From Pelagibacterium halotolerans B2 (GTDB taxonomy: Bacteria; Pseudomonadota; Alphaproteobacteria; Rhizobiales; Devosiaceae): a stretch of DNA of 64,000 nucleotides. Below are positions 27,814-36,397 of the stretch, piece after piece (position 1 is the first letter of the stretch; each line of letters begins with the position of its first letter). Below the pieces are notes generated by a model. That model was not told the DNA's origin, did no database searches, and saw only the letters and a program-made list of their open reading frames with translations. The DNA lies in the NCBI RefSeq assembly GCF_000230555.1, contig NC_016078.1, forward strand, positions 806,001 through 870,000, given 5' to 3'. The translations under genes and the position numbers were made by a program.

Positions 27814-27913
27814 TGGCCAAATCGGTCTTCCGGGAAAGGCGCAGCACAGGACTGGGCGTAAACGACGTGATATGCCGCGAGCGATAACACCCCAAAGCTG
27901 CTGGAAAACAAGT

Positions 27914-28016
27914 AGAGCGCGTCCAGCAAAAGTGGAAACGGTTTTGCGGTTCGGACGCGCGACGAAACAACAACTTAGAGGATTTTCGCGATTCGAATAA
28001 AAGCGGAAATGCTCTA
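27914..28016. repeat. Rhizobiales-type palindromic intergenic element
   Basis: Two hairpins stand in tandem: GCGCGTCC...GGACGCGC at 27917-27960 with an inner GCAAAA/TTTTGC pair, and AGAG..TTTTCGC...GCGG..GCTCT at 27977-28015. The sequence pattern (AGAGC, GCAAAAGTGGAAAC, TTTTCGCGATTCGAAT) is the one I know from short mosaic repeats common between genes in Rhizobiales (RIME/Bru-RS class). Assignment is from memory, not a search. Confidence 0.6.
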
Positions 28017-28034
28017 AACGAAGCGCGTGTCGTG

Positions 28035-28454
28035 ATGAGGGTATATGACACCAGAGCCCAAATCGTTGGGGTTGGATATGTTCAGGCGCCAAGCATACTC
28101 ATTCCGTTCGAAAGAAGATTTCCACGAACCGACGAAGCCGGCTTTCTGGAGGTCATCATTCTGTGGGGCGTCATAAGAATACCCATAATTTTGTTTGGCT
28201 ATGTCGTCTATCCGATCAGAAAATATCGACCTTACCTGTATTCTCGATCACACGATGAAGAGCCTGACTTCTTTTGCGCTCCGGAGAATGCAGCCTCCGT
28301 CAATGCGATTGTTCTGGAACAAATCAAAACTGCAGATATGGAACGCGAGCTGGCGGCCGAGTTGCGTCATATGGAAATGCTCAAGAGAGCCAAGATGAAA
28401 CGATTTATCCTGGCAATGAAGGGAGGTGGCTCGCAGGCGGCGGAGCCCGGTTGA
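28035..28454 (+). CDS. Hypothetical protein with one or two membrane segments
   Basis: The frame encodes 139 aa from the ATG at 28035 (a GTG one codon earlier is also possible). A hydrophobic stretch near residues 38 to 60 (FLEVIILWGVIRIPIILFGY) may span the membrane; the C-terminal third is charged and probably helical. No family is recognised and no strong ribosome site is seen. It stands alone between a repeat and a pseudogene in an AT-richer stretch, so it may be a remnant rather than an active gene. Confidence 0.35.
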   Translation: MRVYDTRAQIVGVGYVQAPSILIPFERRFPRTDEAGFLEVIILWGVIRIPIILFGYVVYPIRKYRPYLYSRSHDEEPDFFCAPENAASVNAIVLEQIKTADMERELAAELRHMEMLKRAKMKRFILAMKGGGSQAAEPG

Positions 28455-28496
28455 ACGGCGGGGAAGGGGACGCAAACCTATCAAATTTCCGTTCCA

Positions 28497-28770
28497 TTAC
28501 GTGTGCTGGCGGAACATGGGCGCCTCGGACAGCGCGATGTCACACCGTTCGTCGAGGTATGAGTCCAAGTCTTGCGGATGAATGCTCCTCGCAGACTTCC
28601 GGCTCCTTTCAATTCGCACCAAGGGGATACCGATCTCTCCTGACCCAGGCTTGCGAAGAAAATTTCGGCAGCGTCAGATATGAAAAGAAATCGCGGCGCA
28701 CCTTTTCAAGCGGGATGACGGTTTTGCCGTTGTTCTTGGCCATAAGCAGAAAGGCCGTGTTTAGCGACAC
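28497..28770 (-). pseudogene. PrtN/pyocin-activator-like gene, frameshifted
   Basis: On the minus strand the frame reads LNTAFLLMAKNNGKTVIPLE then VRRDFFSYLTLPKF, the N-terminal half of PrtN-family proteins. A run of four T (revcomp of 28658-28664 region) shifts it out of frame. Removing one T restores LRKPGSGEIGIPLVRIERS and then a HPQDLDSYLDER tail ending at a TAA at 28499. Total length of 274 nt equals about 90 codons plus one base, the family's normal size. PrtN-like small DNA-binding proteins are common next to dusA, where they accompany dusA-type integrases. A sequencing error in the T-run is the alternative to a real mutation. Confidence 0.7.
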
Positions 28771-28875
28771 TGAGATGCAACATTTTGAAAAATCGGGTGG
28801 AAAAGGGCATATGTATAACAAAAAACCGCAATGCCAGTCGGTCCAAACTCGATATGGTTCGTCAAATAGCTTTAG

Positions 28876-29871
28876 ATGATTGAAAAAAATAGAAAATTTT
28901 CCATTGCGCCCATGGTGGACTGGACGGACCGTCACTGCCGGTATCTTCACCGGCAGTTGACGTCGCGCGCGTTGTTGTTCACCGAGATGGTGACCAGCGC
29001 GGCGCTGGTGCATGGGGATGCCGAACGGTTGCTGGGGTATAATGACAGCGAGCATCCGGTGGCGGTGCAGCTTGGCGGATCGGATCCGGTGGAGCTGGCG
29101 AGGGCCGTCGAAATCTGCGATCGCTTCGGATACGATGAAATCAACCTCAATGTCGGCTGTCCGTCCGACCGGGTTCAATCCGGGCAATTCGGCGCGTGTC
29201 TAATGGGCGTGCCGGGGTTGGTGGCCCAGTGTCTAGTCGGCATGGCGGAGGCGACCGACACCCCCATTACAGTCAAATGTCGCATCGGGATCGACGATCA
29301 GGACATCGAGGCCGATCTCGACCGCTTTGTCGATGCCGTGCTTCCCACGGGCATAGAGGCGCTTTACGTCCATGCCCGCAAAGCGTGGCTCAAGGGGCTT
29401 TCTCCCAAGGAAAACAGGGACATACCGCCTCTCAATTACGATCGGGTGTATCGCCTGAAACAGCGGCTCGGCGACTTTCCGGTGATGATAAACGGTGGCA
29501 TCAAATCGCTCGACGAGTGCGAAAACCACCTTCGGCATACCGATGGCGTGATGCTCGGCCGCGCCGCATATCATGATCCAATGATTTTGGGCGTCACCGA
29601 CGAAAAAATATTCGGCGAGAAGCGTTCGCCGGTCACGCTTGACGACATCGAGGCCGCCATGACTGCCTATGCCGAAATCGAGTTAGGCAAGGGCACGCGC
29701 CTCAACCAGATCACGCGCCACATGCTCGGTCTGGCCAACGGATTGCCCGGAGCGCGGCGGTTCCGGCAGATCCTGAGCGTCGAGGCTTGCAAGCCCGGCG
29801 CCGGGCCCGAGGTGATTACTACGGCATTTGCCCAGGTCGACCAGTCGGTTGATGGCACCCGCGTGGCATAG
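28876..29871 (+). CDS. dusA: tRNA-dihydrouridine synthase A
   Basis: The product is 331 aa. The N-terminal FSIAPMVDWTDRHCR and NLNVGCPSDRVQSG (catalytic Cys near residue 96) are diagnostic of DusA, as is the FMN-binding VKCRIGIDD block near 135. The enzyme uses FMN and NADPH to reduce uridines in the tRNA D-loop. The gene is complete. Its first 50 bases are repeated imperfectly at 3743, which marks the gene as the probable integration site of the accessory block upstream. Because insertion at the 5' end replaces the promoter, its present expression signals may come from the island. Confidence 0.95.
   Translation: MIEKNRKFSIAPMVDWTDRHCRYLHRQLTSRALLFTEMVTSAALVHGDAERLLGYNDSEHPVAVQLGGSDPVELARAVEICDRFGYDEINLNVGCPSDRVQSGQFGACLMGVPGLVAQCLVGMAEATDTPITVKCRIGIDDQDIEADLDRFVDAVLPTGIEALYVHARKAWLKGLSPKENRDIPPLNYDRVYRLKQRLGDFPVMINGGIKSLDECENHLRHTDGVMLGRAAYHDPMILGVTDEKIFGEKRSPVTLDDIEAAMTAYAEIELGKGTRLNQITRHMLGLANGLPGARRFRQILSVEACKPGAGPEVITTAFAQVDQSVDGTRVA
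28887..28924 (+). repeat. dusA-end copy of the 38-nt direct repeat (candidate att site)
   Basis: It is identical to 3743-3780 at 33 of 38 positions, and the repeats are 25,144 bp apart. It lies inside the first codons of intact dusA. Three of the five differences are at synonymous third positions, which suggests two diverged dusA starts rather than a recent duplication. Confidence 0.65.
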
Positions 29872-29876
29872 GCCGT

Positions 29877-30500
29877 TCAGTCCCCCTTGCGTGCCACCAC
29901 GAAAAGCGCACGATCCTCGCCGGGCTTCCAGCGATGAACGATCTCGAAACCGGGCCGCTTGATCCTGGCGATCACCTCGTCGGTGCTCATGATTTTGAGA
30001 ATCGGCAGCAGTCCAACCGCTCGTCCGATTGGGGCCAACACCTTGAAATAGGCCATCTTATCACCCAGGCAAGCGGTGCTTGAGACGAAATATCCCCCCG
30101 GGGCCAGCATACGATAGACTTTGGCGATTACCGCATCGGGATCGCTGAGCAGATGCAGGATACTCATGCCCAGCACCATGTCATAGGGCCGGTCAGGAGG
30201 GGGCAGGGTGGTAATGTCGGCGCGCTCGAACGTGATATTGTCCACGCCGGTGTCGTGAGCCCGCTGGCGCGCTTTCTCGAGCATACGCTCGGAAAAGTCG
30301 ATCGCCCGGATGTGGGCGACGAACGGCGCGTGCTTTATGGCCGTGCCCCCGGTGCCGCAGCCGAATTCGAGCAGTTCCATGTCGGGGCGCAGATAGCCCT
30401 GCGTCACCTTGAGCTTGGTCTGGTAGTCGTCCTCATGGGTGATCGGCAAACGCGCATATTTGTCCGCGGTCCTGTCCCAGAACCTGCTGGTTGCAGCCAT
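29877..30500 (-). CDS. Class I SAM-dependent methyltransferase
   Basis: The product is 207 aa. Motif I is LEFGCGTGGTA near residue 45, followed by an acidic motif II (IRAIDFSE) and the post-I LPPPDRPYDMVLGMSILHLL segment, the Methyltransf_11/25 pattern. The ATG at 30500 is preferred to a longer frame that overlaps the divergent LysR region. It is convergent with dusA (5-bp gap) and divergent from the LysR gene, which may regulate it. Its acceptor cannot be inferred. Confidence 0.85.
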   Translation of the reverse strand: MAATSRFWDRTADKYARLPITHEDDYQTKLKVTQGYLRPDMELLEFGCGTGGTAIKHAPFVAHIRAIDFSERMLEKARQRAHDTGVDNITFERADITTLPPPDRPYDMVLGMSILHLLSDPDAVIAKVYRMLAPGGYFVSSTACLGDKMAYFKVLAPIGRAVGLLPILKIMSTDEVIARIKRPGFEIVHRWKPGEDRALFVVARKGD

Positions 30501-30595
30501 GGCAAACCCTCTGGCCGGTTGAATTGCTCCCAGATTACCGCAGTTTACCACATAGAGAAATTGCCCAATTTCGCACGAGTGTTATACATTCTTGC

Positions 30596-31522
30596 ATGAG
30601 CATGAACGCACACGGCTTCGACTGGAACCAGATGCGTGCCTTCCTCGCGACCATCGAGGCCGGCTCGCTTTCGGCCGCGGCCAGGGCGTTGGGGCTGACC
30701 CAGCCCACGCTGAGCCGGCAGATCGCCGCGCTCGAAGATGACCTGGGATTGTTGCTGTTCGAGCGGGTGGGGCGACGGCTGACGCTGACGGAAGCCGGTC
30801 GGCGACTGGCCGAGCAGGTGCGGGCGATGGGAGCAGCGGCCGATCGGATTGCCATAACGGCGTCTTCTCAGTCGCAGGCGCTCGAGGGGCGTGTGCGGAT
30901 CACGGCTGTCGACATTCTGGTGGCCCATGTCCTTCCACCTGTCCTCGAAACACTCTATGCGATTGCGCCGGGCATTGAGATAGAAATCATCGCCTCCAAT
31001 TCAATCGACGATCTGATGCGCCGCGAGGCCGATATTGCCATTCGCCACGTTCAGCCCGACCATGAGGATCTCATCGCCCGCCGGTGCCGGGATACCGAAG
31101 TTGCGCTCTATGCGGCCAGCTCATTCCTGGAAAAGTTCGGCCGCCCGATCCAGCCCAGCGATCTCGCCGAGGCGCCATTTATCGGCTTTGCACCCGACGA
31201 TTCCGTCGACCAGGAGCTTAACAGGCGCGGCATACCCGTTACGCGCGGAAATTTCCGCTGGCTCTGTGTCAGCTCGCTCGTGGGGCTTGAGCTGATCCGG
31301 CGCGGATTAGGGATCGGGCTGACATTTGCCGACGCGGCCGACCAGTTCCCCGATCTTGAGCGCGTCCTGCCCGATATGGAGCCATTACGGGCACCGGTCT
31401 GGCTCACCGTGCATCGCGAATTGCGCACCAGTCCACGCATGCGTATTGTCTTTGATGCGCTGGCAGAATCCTTCGGCTCGAGCCCCGATCCTAGTCGTGC
31501 AGCTCCAGGGAATCCTGACTGA
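30596..31522 (+). CDS. LysR-family transcriptional regulator
   Basis: The product is 308 aa with a helix-turn-helix at residues 8 to 66 (GSLSAAARALGLTQPTLSRQ) and a LysR effector-binding domain. The start chosen gives the family N-terminus; the ATG two codons later is equally possible. It is divergent from the methyltransferase gene with 95 bp between starts. Its 3' end overlaps the convergent protease gene by 32 bp. Confidence 0.9.
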   Translation: MSMNAHGFDWNQMRAFLATIEAGSLSAAARALGLTQPTLSRQIAALEDDLGLLLFERVGRRLTLTEAGRRLAEQVRAMGAAADRIAITASSQSQALEGRVRITAVDILVAHVLPPVLETLYAIAPGIEIEIIASNSIDDLMRREADIAIRHVQPDHEDLIARRCRDTEVALYAASSFLEKFGRPIQPSDLAEAPFIGFAPDDSVDQELNRRGIPVTRGNFRWLCVSSLVGLELIRRGLGIGLTFADAADQFPDLERVLPDMEPLRAPVWLTVHRELRTSPRMRIVFDALAESFGSSPDPSRAAPGNPD

Positions 31523-32177
31523 CCGTATAGCGCGATAGGGTTTCGAGAAACGTCATGCCCAGAAGTGAGGTCTCGAGCGCATTGTCCTCGACCACGAAGG
31601 CCCGGATATTGCGGCGCACGATATTGCCCACTTCGATCTGCTCGATCCGAATGGATGCCGCCGTACCTGTACCGTTGGCGGTCTGAACGGGAATGGTATA
31701 GCGCAGGCTATCCGTGTCGATGCCGGCGGTGACCGCATCGGTATGGGAGAGGACGACCGCGCTGGCGCCGGTATCGAAGATCATGGGCACTTTGGCCCCG
31801 TTGACGCTCGTATCCACGCTGAAACTGCCGCCGAACGAGCGGGAAACATGGACGTTTCCGGTCTGCGGGTCGACGATGGCGGCGCCGGGCTGCAAGGCGC
31901 CGAATACCCGCTGGCCCATGCGCTCGATATCGCCGCGATAGGTGTAGCCGAGCACCAGAATCCCGCCGATTGCGATCCAGATGACAAACCCTGAAAGGAT
32001 TTCGCCGAGCCGGTGTCGGCGTCCCACCAGTGCGCTGGCAACAAGCGTTCCGATCACCACGAGCGGAATGGCGCTCGCCGTCTGGGCTTGCGTCAGTCCG
32101 AAAACCGCACCGGCATCGGCGCTGATGGCGACCGCAAGGCCGACCACGATCAGAATGGCGAAAGCGACAAACAGCAT
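31491..32177 (-). CDS. Retropepsin-like aspartic protease, membrane anchored (TIGR02281 type)
   Basis: The product is 228 aa from the ATG at 32177. Three hydrophobic segments occupy residues 1 to 85, followed by a single pepsin-like domain with FDTGASAVVLS near residue 135, the catalytic DTGAS of retropepsins. These single-domain proteases probably dimerise and face the periplasm. The gene lies 17 bp after cobS on the same strand; a TTG at 32198 would overlap the cobS stop and is an alternative start. No link to cobalamin synthesis is known. Confidence 0.85.
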   Translation of the reverse strand: MLFVAFAILIVVGLAVAISADAGAVFGLTQAQTASAIPLVVIGTLVASALVGRRHRLGEILSGFVIWIAIGGILVLGYTYRGDIERMGQRVFGALQPGAAIVDPQTGNVHVSRSFGGSFSVDTSVNGAKVPMIFDTGASAVVLSHTDAVTAGIDTDSLRYTIPVQTANGTGTAASIRIEQIEVGNIVRRNIRAFVVEDNALETSLLGMTFLETLSRYTVSQDSLELHD

Positions 32178-32194
32178 GAAAGATCCAAATGGGT

Positions 32195-33067
32195 TCAACC
32201 GGCGATGATAGTCATAAAGGTTGCCAATAGGGCAATTTCAAGCAGCGCCTGCAAAGCGCCGATGAGATCGCCCGTTTGGCCGCCCACCAGCCGGTCACAA
32301 AGCCGTGTCCACCCAAATGCAACGGCCGCACCGATTGCGAGAGCAGCCATAACGCCCAGAGGAGATACGAACGGAACCGCCAGAATGACAGCAATGACGA
32401 GAGCGAAAACGAGCCCGAACCCGAAAGCGTTCCGCGAAAGCCGGCCAGCGGTGGCCGAAGCGCCCACGGTGCGGGCCGGGGGCAGGGCCATGGCGATATA
32501 AAGCCCACCGGAACGCGCGACCAGACCGGCCGCCAGCCACAGCATTGCCGCAGCCAGCCCGCCATTGACCGTCAGTGCGGCAAGTGCTGAGGCCTTGAGA
32601 CCGACGAGGAACACGATGGTCAGCACGCCGTACGTGCCGTGGCGGCTGTCCTTAAGGATTTTCAATCGACGCTCGGCGGTATTGCCGCCAAACAACCCGT
32701 CGGCCGCGTCGGCTGCCGCATCTTCGCTCATGGCACCTGTGACGATGGCCGAACACGCGGCGGCGGCAATCGCTGCAAACAGAGGCGGAATACCGCCCGC
32801 AATACCGAGCAGCAGCACCCCGGCAGGACCGAGCCCTATGAGGATACTGGCGAGTGGCAGGATGCGGGCAATGCGATCAAGATTGGGAACGGCGTGTGGC
32901 TGCCTTCCGCTCGGCAGACGCGAAAAAAAGCGGAGCGCCATGACCAGATCAGGGACCAGACCAGTGCCCTCGGGTGACGACTTGCCGTCTCTGGAAGTCC
33001 CACTGTGGTTATCGGCATCGCTCAATTGCGTTTTTCCCCATTTCGTCCCAAAAGGAGCACCCCTCAT
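32195..33067 (-). CDS. cobS: Adenosylcobinamide-GDP ribazoletransferase
   Basis: The frame encodes 290 aa with six or so membrane helices. EDAAADAADGLFGG near residue 115 and RRLKILKDSRHGTYG near 132 are the CobS signatures. It joins adenosylcobinamide-GDP to alpha-ribazole (made via CobT) in the last steps of cobalamin assembly, at the inner membrane. The first about 36 residues are not family-like; the true start may be the TTG at 33025 or the ATG at 32941 (MALRFFSRLP, the normal family N-terminus). It is divergent from cobT. Confidence 0.9.
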   Translation of the reverse strand: MRGAPFGTKWGKTQLSDADNHSGTSRDGKSSPEGTGLVPDLVMALRFFSRLPSGRQPHAVPNLDRIARILPLASILIGLGPAGVLLLGIAGGIPPLFAAIAAAACSAIVTGAMSEDAAADAADGLFGGNTAERRLKILKDSRHGTYGVLTIVFLVGLKASALAALTVNGGLAAAMLWLAAGLVARSGGLYIAMALPPARTVGASATAGRLSRNAFGFGLVFALVIAVILAVPFVSPLGVMAALAIGAAVAFGWTRLCDRLVGGQTGDLIGALQALLEIALLATFMTIIAG

Positions 33068-33090
33068 ATCATCCGAATCCGGGAGCGACC

Positions 33091-34107
33091 ATGTCTGCCC
33101 AAGCCTTCACCGATTTCCACGATCTCCTGATGCTCGGCCCCGATGGCGACGAGGCGGCGGTTGCGGCGGTACGGGCCCGAGACGCACAATTGACCAAACC
33201 CGCCGGATCGCTCGGCGAGATGGAATTTCTGGTCGAACATATGGCCCGCTGGCAGGGCAAGGCCGAGCCGACATTCGAAGACCCCATGGTCGCGATTTTT
33301 GCCGCCAATCATGGGGTGACCGATCAGGGCGTTTCGGCTTTTCCGCGCGAAGTAACCAAGCAGATGGTCAACAATTTCACCAAGGGCGGGGCCGCGATTT
33401 CGCAGATATGCGCGCTCCATGAAATCAATTTGCGGGTGTTCGAATTGGCGCTCGACGTGCCCACCGGAGACATTACAGTCCTCCCCGCCATGGACGAGCG
33501 CACCTGCGCCGCCACCATAGCCTATGGTATGGAAGCCATCGCGGGCGATGTCGATTTCCTGTGCATCGGCGAGATGGGGATCGGCAACACCACGGTCGCC
33601 GCTGCGATCTACGCGGCTCTTTATGGGGGCACAGGCGCCGATTGGGTGGGGCGCGGCACCGGCGTCGACGACGCGGGGCTCGTCCGCAAGGCCGATGCTG
33701 TGGACAGGGCACTGACCCGCCACGCGGGTCGCCTCAAGACGCCATTTGAAATTCTCGCCAATCTTGGCGGACGCGAAATCGCGGCCATGGTCGGCGCCAT
33801 AATTGCCACGCGCCACCAGAAAGTGCCCATGATTGTCGACGGCTTCGTTGCAACGGCCGCTGCCGCCATCGCACACGCTGTCAATCCTGCCTCGATCGAT
33901 CACTGCCTGTTCGGACACGTTTCGGCCGAGGGCGGGCATGCGCGCGCGCTGGAAAAAATCGACGCAAAGCCGCTGCTCGATCTCGGTATGCGGCTAGGTG
34001 AGGGGAGCGGTGCAGCCCTGGCCGCCGTTCTGTGCAAGACGGCCCTCCACGTGCACAAGAACATGGCGACTTTCGCCGAAGCTGCCGTCGATGAAAAGCT
34101 GAACTGA
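33091..34107 (+). CDS. cobT: Nicotinate-nucleotide--dimethylbenzimidazole phosphoribosyltransferase
   Basis: The product is 338 aa. FAANHGVTDQGVSAFP near residue 69, GEMGIGNTT near 165 and RLGEGSGAA near 304 (containing the catalytic Glu) identify CobT. It transfers ribose phosphate from nicotinate mononucleotide to dimethylbenzimidazole, forming the lower ligand precursor of B12. The ATG at 33091 follows GGGAG. It is back to back with cobS; no cobalamin riboswitch is seen in the 23-bp gap or the overlapping 5' sequence. Confidence 0.95.
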   Translation: MSAQAFTDFHDLLMLGPDGDEAAVAAVRARDAQLTKPAGSLGEMEFLVEHMARWQGKAEPTFEDPMVAIFAANHGVTDQGVSAFPREVTKQMVNNFTKGGAAISQICALHEINLRVFELALDVPTGDITVLPAMDERTCAATIAYGMEAIAGDVDFLCIGEMGIGNTTVAAAIYAALYGGTGADWVGRGTGVDDAGLVRKADAVDRALTRHAGRLKTPFEILANLGGREIAAMVGAIIATRHQKVPMIVDGFVATAAAAIAHAVNPASIDHCLFGHVSAEGGHARALEKIDAKPLLDLGMRLGEGSGAALAAVLCKTALHVHKNMATFAEAAVDEKLN

Positions 34108-34193
34108 GCGGCACCGTGAAATCCTGCCGGACTGGTTCTTTTCGAGCCTGCCGACCGTCCGTTAAGTGAACGCAATTTTTACGGAGAATTGCC

Positions 34194-34877
34194 ATGTACG
34201 CGCTCTACATTGCCAACAAGAACTATTCCTCCTGGTCGCTGCGGCCCTGGGTGTTGCTCAAGGCCCTTGGTATCGATTTCGATGAGCGCTTCGTGCCCTT
34301 TCTCCAGGGGTCCAGCTATGAGGAGTTCCGCAAGTTCTCTCCCACCGGCCTCGTGCCATGTCTCGTTGATGGCGATCTGACGGTCTGGGATTCTCTGGCG
34401 ATCACTGAATATGTCGCCGAGGACCATTCGCAAGTCTGGCCGACAGATCGGGCGGCGCGCGCCTGGGCGCGCTCGGCGTCAGCCGAGATGCATTCGGGAT
34501 TTTCCGCTTTGCGCAACATATGCGGCATGAATGTCGGTGTGCGTGTGCGCATGCATGAAATCAGCCCCACATTGCAAGCCAATCTCGACAGGATAGACGA
34601 ACTGTGGAGCGAGGGCCTTTCGCGTTTTGGCGGGCCATTTCTCGCAGGCGAGGTGTTTACAGCGGTCGACGCGTTCTTCTGCCCGGTCGCCTTCCGCCTT
34701 CAGACCTATGGCCTCAAGCTCAGCGATAGTGCGCTCGCTTATGCCGAACGGCTCAGGAGCCTGCCGGCCATGAGGGAATGGTACGAAGCGGGGCTCGCCG
34801 AGAGCATCCGCGACGAACCGCACGATGCCGAAATTGCTTTGGCCGGCACGCTCATGGAGGACTTGCGGGCCGTCTAG
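34194..34877 (+). CDS. Glutathione S-transferase family protein
   Basis: The product is 227 aa. The N-terminal thioredoxin fold (YIANKNYSSWSLRPWVLLKALG, catalytic Ser in NYSSWS) and the FSPTGLVPCLVDGD cis-Pro loop are those of the GstA/zeta-like group common in alphaproteobacteria. The helical C-terminal domain ends with a typical MREWYEAGLAE segment. It conjugates glutathione to electrophiles or acts as an isomerase. GGAG precedes the ATG. It overlaps the convergent kinase gene by four bases. Confidence 0.9.
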   Translation: MYALYIANKNYSSWSLRPWVLLKALGIDFDERFVPFLQGSSYEEFRKFSPTGLVPCLVDGDLTVWDSLAITEYVAEDHSQVWPTDRAARAWARSASAEMHSGFSALRNICGMNVGVRVRMHEISPTLQANLDRIDELWSEGLSRFGGPFLAGEVFTAVDAFFCPVAFRLQTYGLKLSDSALAYAERLRSLPAMREWYEAGLAESIRDEPHDAEIALAGTLMEDLRAV

Positions 34878-36397
34878 GAGGCTTCCGAGTAGATCTCGAG
34901 CCGGTTGCGCTGCTCGACCACGGGCGCCATGCCTTCCATGACGCGGGCGCGTGGGAAGGTGGCGATCACTTCGGTGCCGAAGCGCAGCTTGGAGAAGAGA
35001 TCGAACCGGCCCTGATGCAGATCCATGATCTTCTGGACGATGGGCAGTCCAAGCCCTGCGCCCTGTTCGGCGGTCTTTTGCGCCAAAGAGCCCTGGCCGA
35101 ATGACGAGAGGACGGTTTCGATCTCGTCTTCGGGGATGCCGGGACCATTGTCGACGACGGAGATGAATTGCCCGCCATCGGTGGACCGGCCTACTGTCAG
35201 AACGATCTTGCCCGATTGCGGGGTGAATTTTATGGCGTTGGAGAGCAGGTTGAGGACCACCTGGCGCACCGCGCGCTCGTCGCCCCAGATCTTGGGAAGT
35301 GCGTCGCCGGCGTCGAACTGAAGGTCGACATTTTTCGAGCGCGCCCGGATTTCGAGCATGCGCCGGCAATCGTCTGAAATATCGACAAGCGAAATAGCCT
35401 CTTCATTGAGGTCATACTTGCCCGCTTCGATGCGCGAGAGATCAAGCAGTTCATTGATGAGGGTTAAAAGATGCTGCCCGCTCGCATGGATGTCGCCGGC
35501 ATATTCCTTGTACTGAGGCACGGTATGGGCGCCCAGCAGCTCGGATTTTAGCACCTCGGAAAAGCCGATGATGGCATTGAGCGGCGTGCGCAGCTCGTGG
35601 CTCATGGTGGCGAGAAAACGCGACTTGGCGATATTGGCCTGCTCGGCATGACGCCGGGCCTCGTCCGACATCGTACGCGCTTCCTCGAGTTCGAGGATCA
35701 GGGCGTCCTTTTCCCATTGATGCTCAAGATTGCCGATTTCGGACTTGTAGAGCTGGCGGGTGAGAAACAGGAAAAAGAAAAATGCGCCGATGGCAACGAC
35801 CGACATGGCATAATTGAGCGTGCCGCCGCTCCAGATCAGCATGGCCGCCACCGAGACAGTGCCGGGGAACGTGGTGACCAGCGTGGCGCTGGGCAGCGTC
35901 CGGGTGGCGACGGCGTTTGCGGCAACGCCAACAAGCAGCATGGCAAAAATGATGATCTGGATGTCCTGCCCGCCGCCGGTGATCGTGAGAACCGGCAGGG
36001 TAGCCCAGGACAGGCCGGTGATCGTTTCGGCGATGATAAAGGTCTGTGTCCAGCGGCGGGGGTCGAACTTGGCGTTGCTCTGCTTGCGGAACCGCCGGCA
36101 GATCATGGCGACGCCGAGATTGGCAACGCCGACGGCGCTTGCCCACAGCGCGGCTATCGCCGGATCGATCCAGAGAACGGCGGCAAGAGAGAGGATGCTC
36201 AAGAGCGCGAGCGTCGGCAGAACACTGGTCAGGCGGGCGCCTGCATATTCGGCCAGCAATTCATAATCGAAGGTAGCTCGTGTGCCAGAGCTTGAGGTCA
36301 GCTTCTGGCGTGCATCGAGAACGGCACGCTGAACCGTACGGCGCGATTCTCCCCGACGCGGCGCTTCGGTTGCACGGTTTGGCCGGCTGGACGCCAT
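34874..36397 (-). CDS. Membrane sensor histidine kinase
   Basis: The product is 507 aa. Five or six hydrophobic segments lie between residues 55 and 215, followed by a short coiled coil, the HisKA box (FLATMSHELRTPLNAIIGFS, phospho-acceptor His near 265) and a HATPase domain with DNGPGIP, GxGLGLP. The kinase core resembles PleC/DivJ/PdhS cell-cycle kinases of alphaproteobacteria, including the ELLGAH insert after the H-box. No response regulator is adjacent, so its partner is elsewhere. It lacks a PAS domain. It is convergent with the GST gene. Confidence 0.88.
   Translation of the reverse strand: MASSRPNRATEAPRRGESRRTVQRAVLDARQKLTSSSGTRATFDYELLAEYAGARLTSVLPTLALLSILSLAAVLWIDPAIAALWASAVGVANLGVAMICRRFRKQSNAKFDPRRWTQTFIIAETITGLSWATLPVLTITGGGQDIQIIIFAMLLVGVAANAVATRTLPSATLVTTFPGTVSVAAMLIWSGGTLNYAMSVVAIGAFFFFLFLTRQLYKSEIGNLEHQWEKDALILELEEARTMSDEARRHAEQANIAKSRFLATMSHELRTPLNAIIGFSEVLKSELLGAHTVPQYKEYAGDIHASGQHLLTLINELLDLSRIEAGKYDLNEEAISLVDISDDCRRMLEIRARSKNVDLQFDAGDALPKIWGDERAVRQVVLNLLSNAIKFTPQSGKIVLTVGRSTDGGQFISVVDNGPGIPEDEIETVLSSFGQGSLAQKTAEQGAGLGLPIVQKIMDLHQGRFDLFSKLRFGTEVIATFPRARVMEGMAPVVEQRNRLEIYSEAS

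Noticed and set aside
33000..33090. Cobalamin riboswitch at cobS/cobT
   Set aside because: The intergenic space is too short and no B12-box-like sequence was seen.
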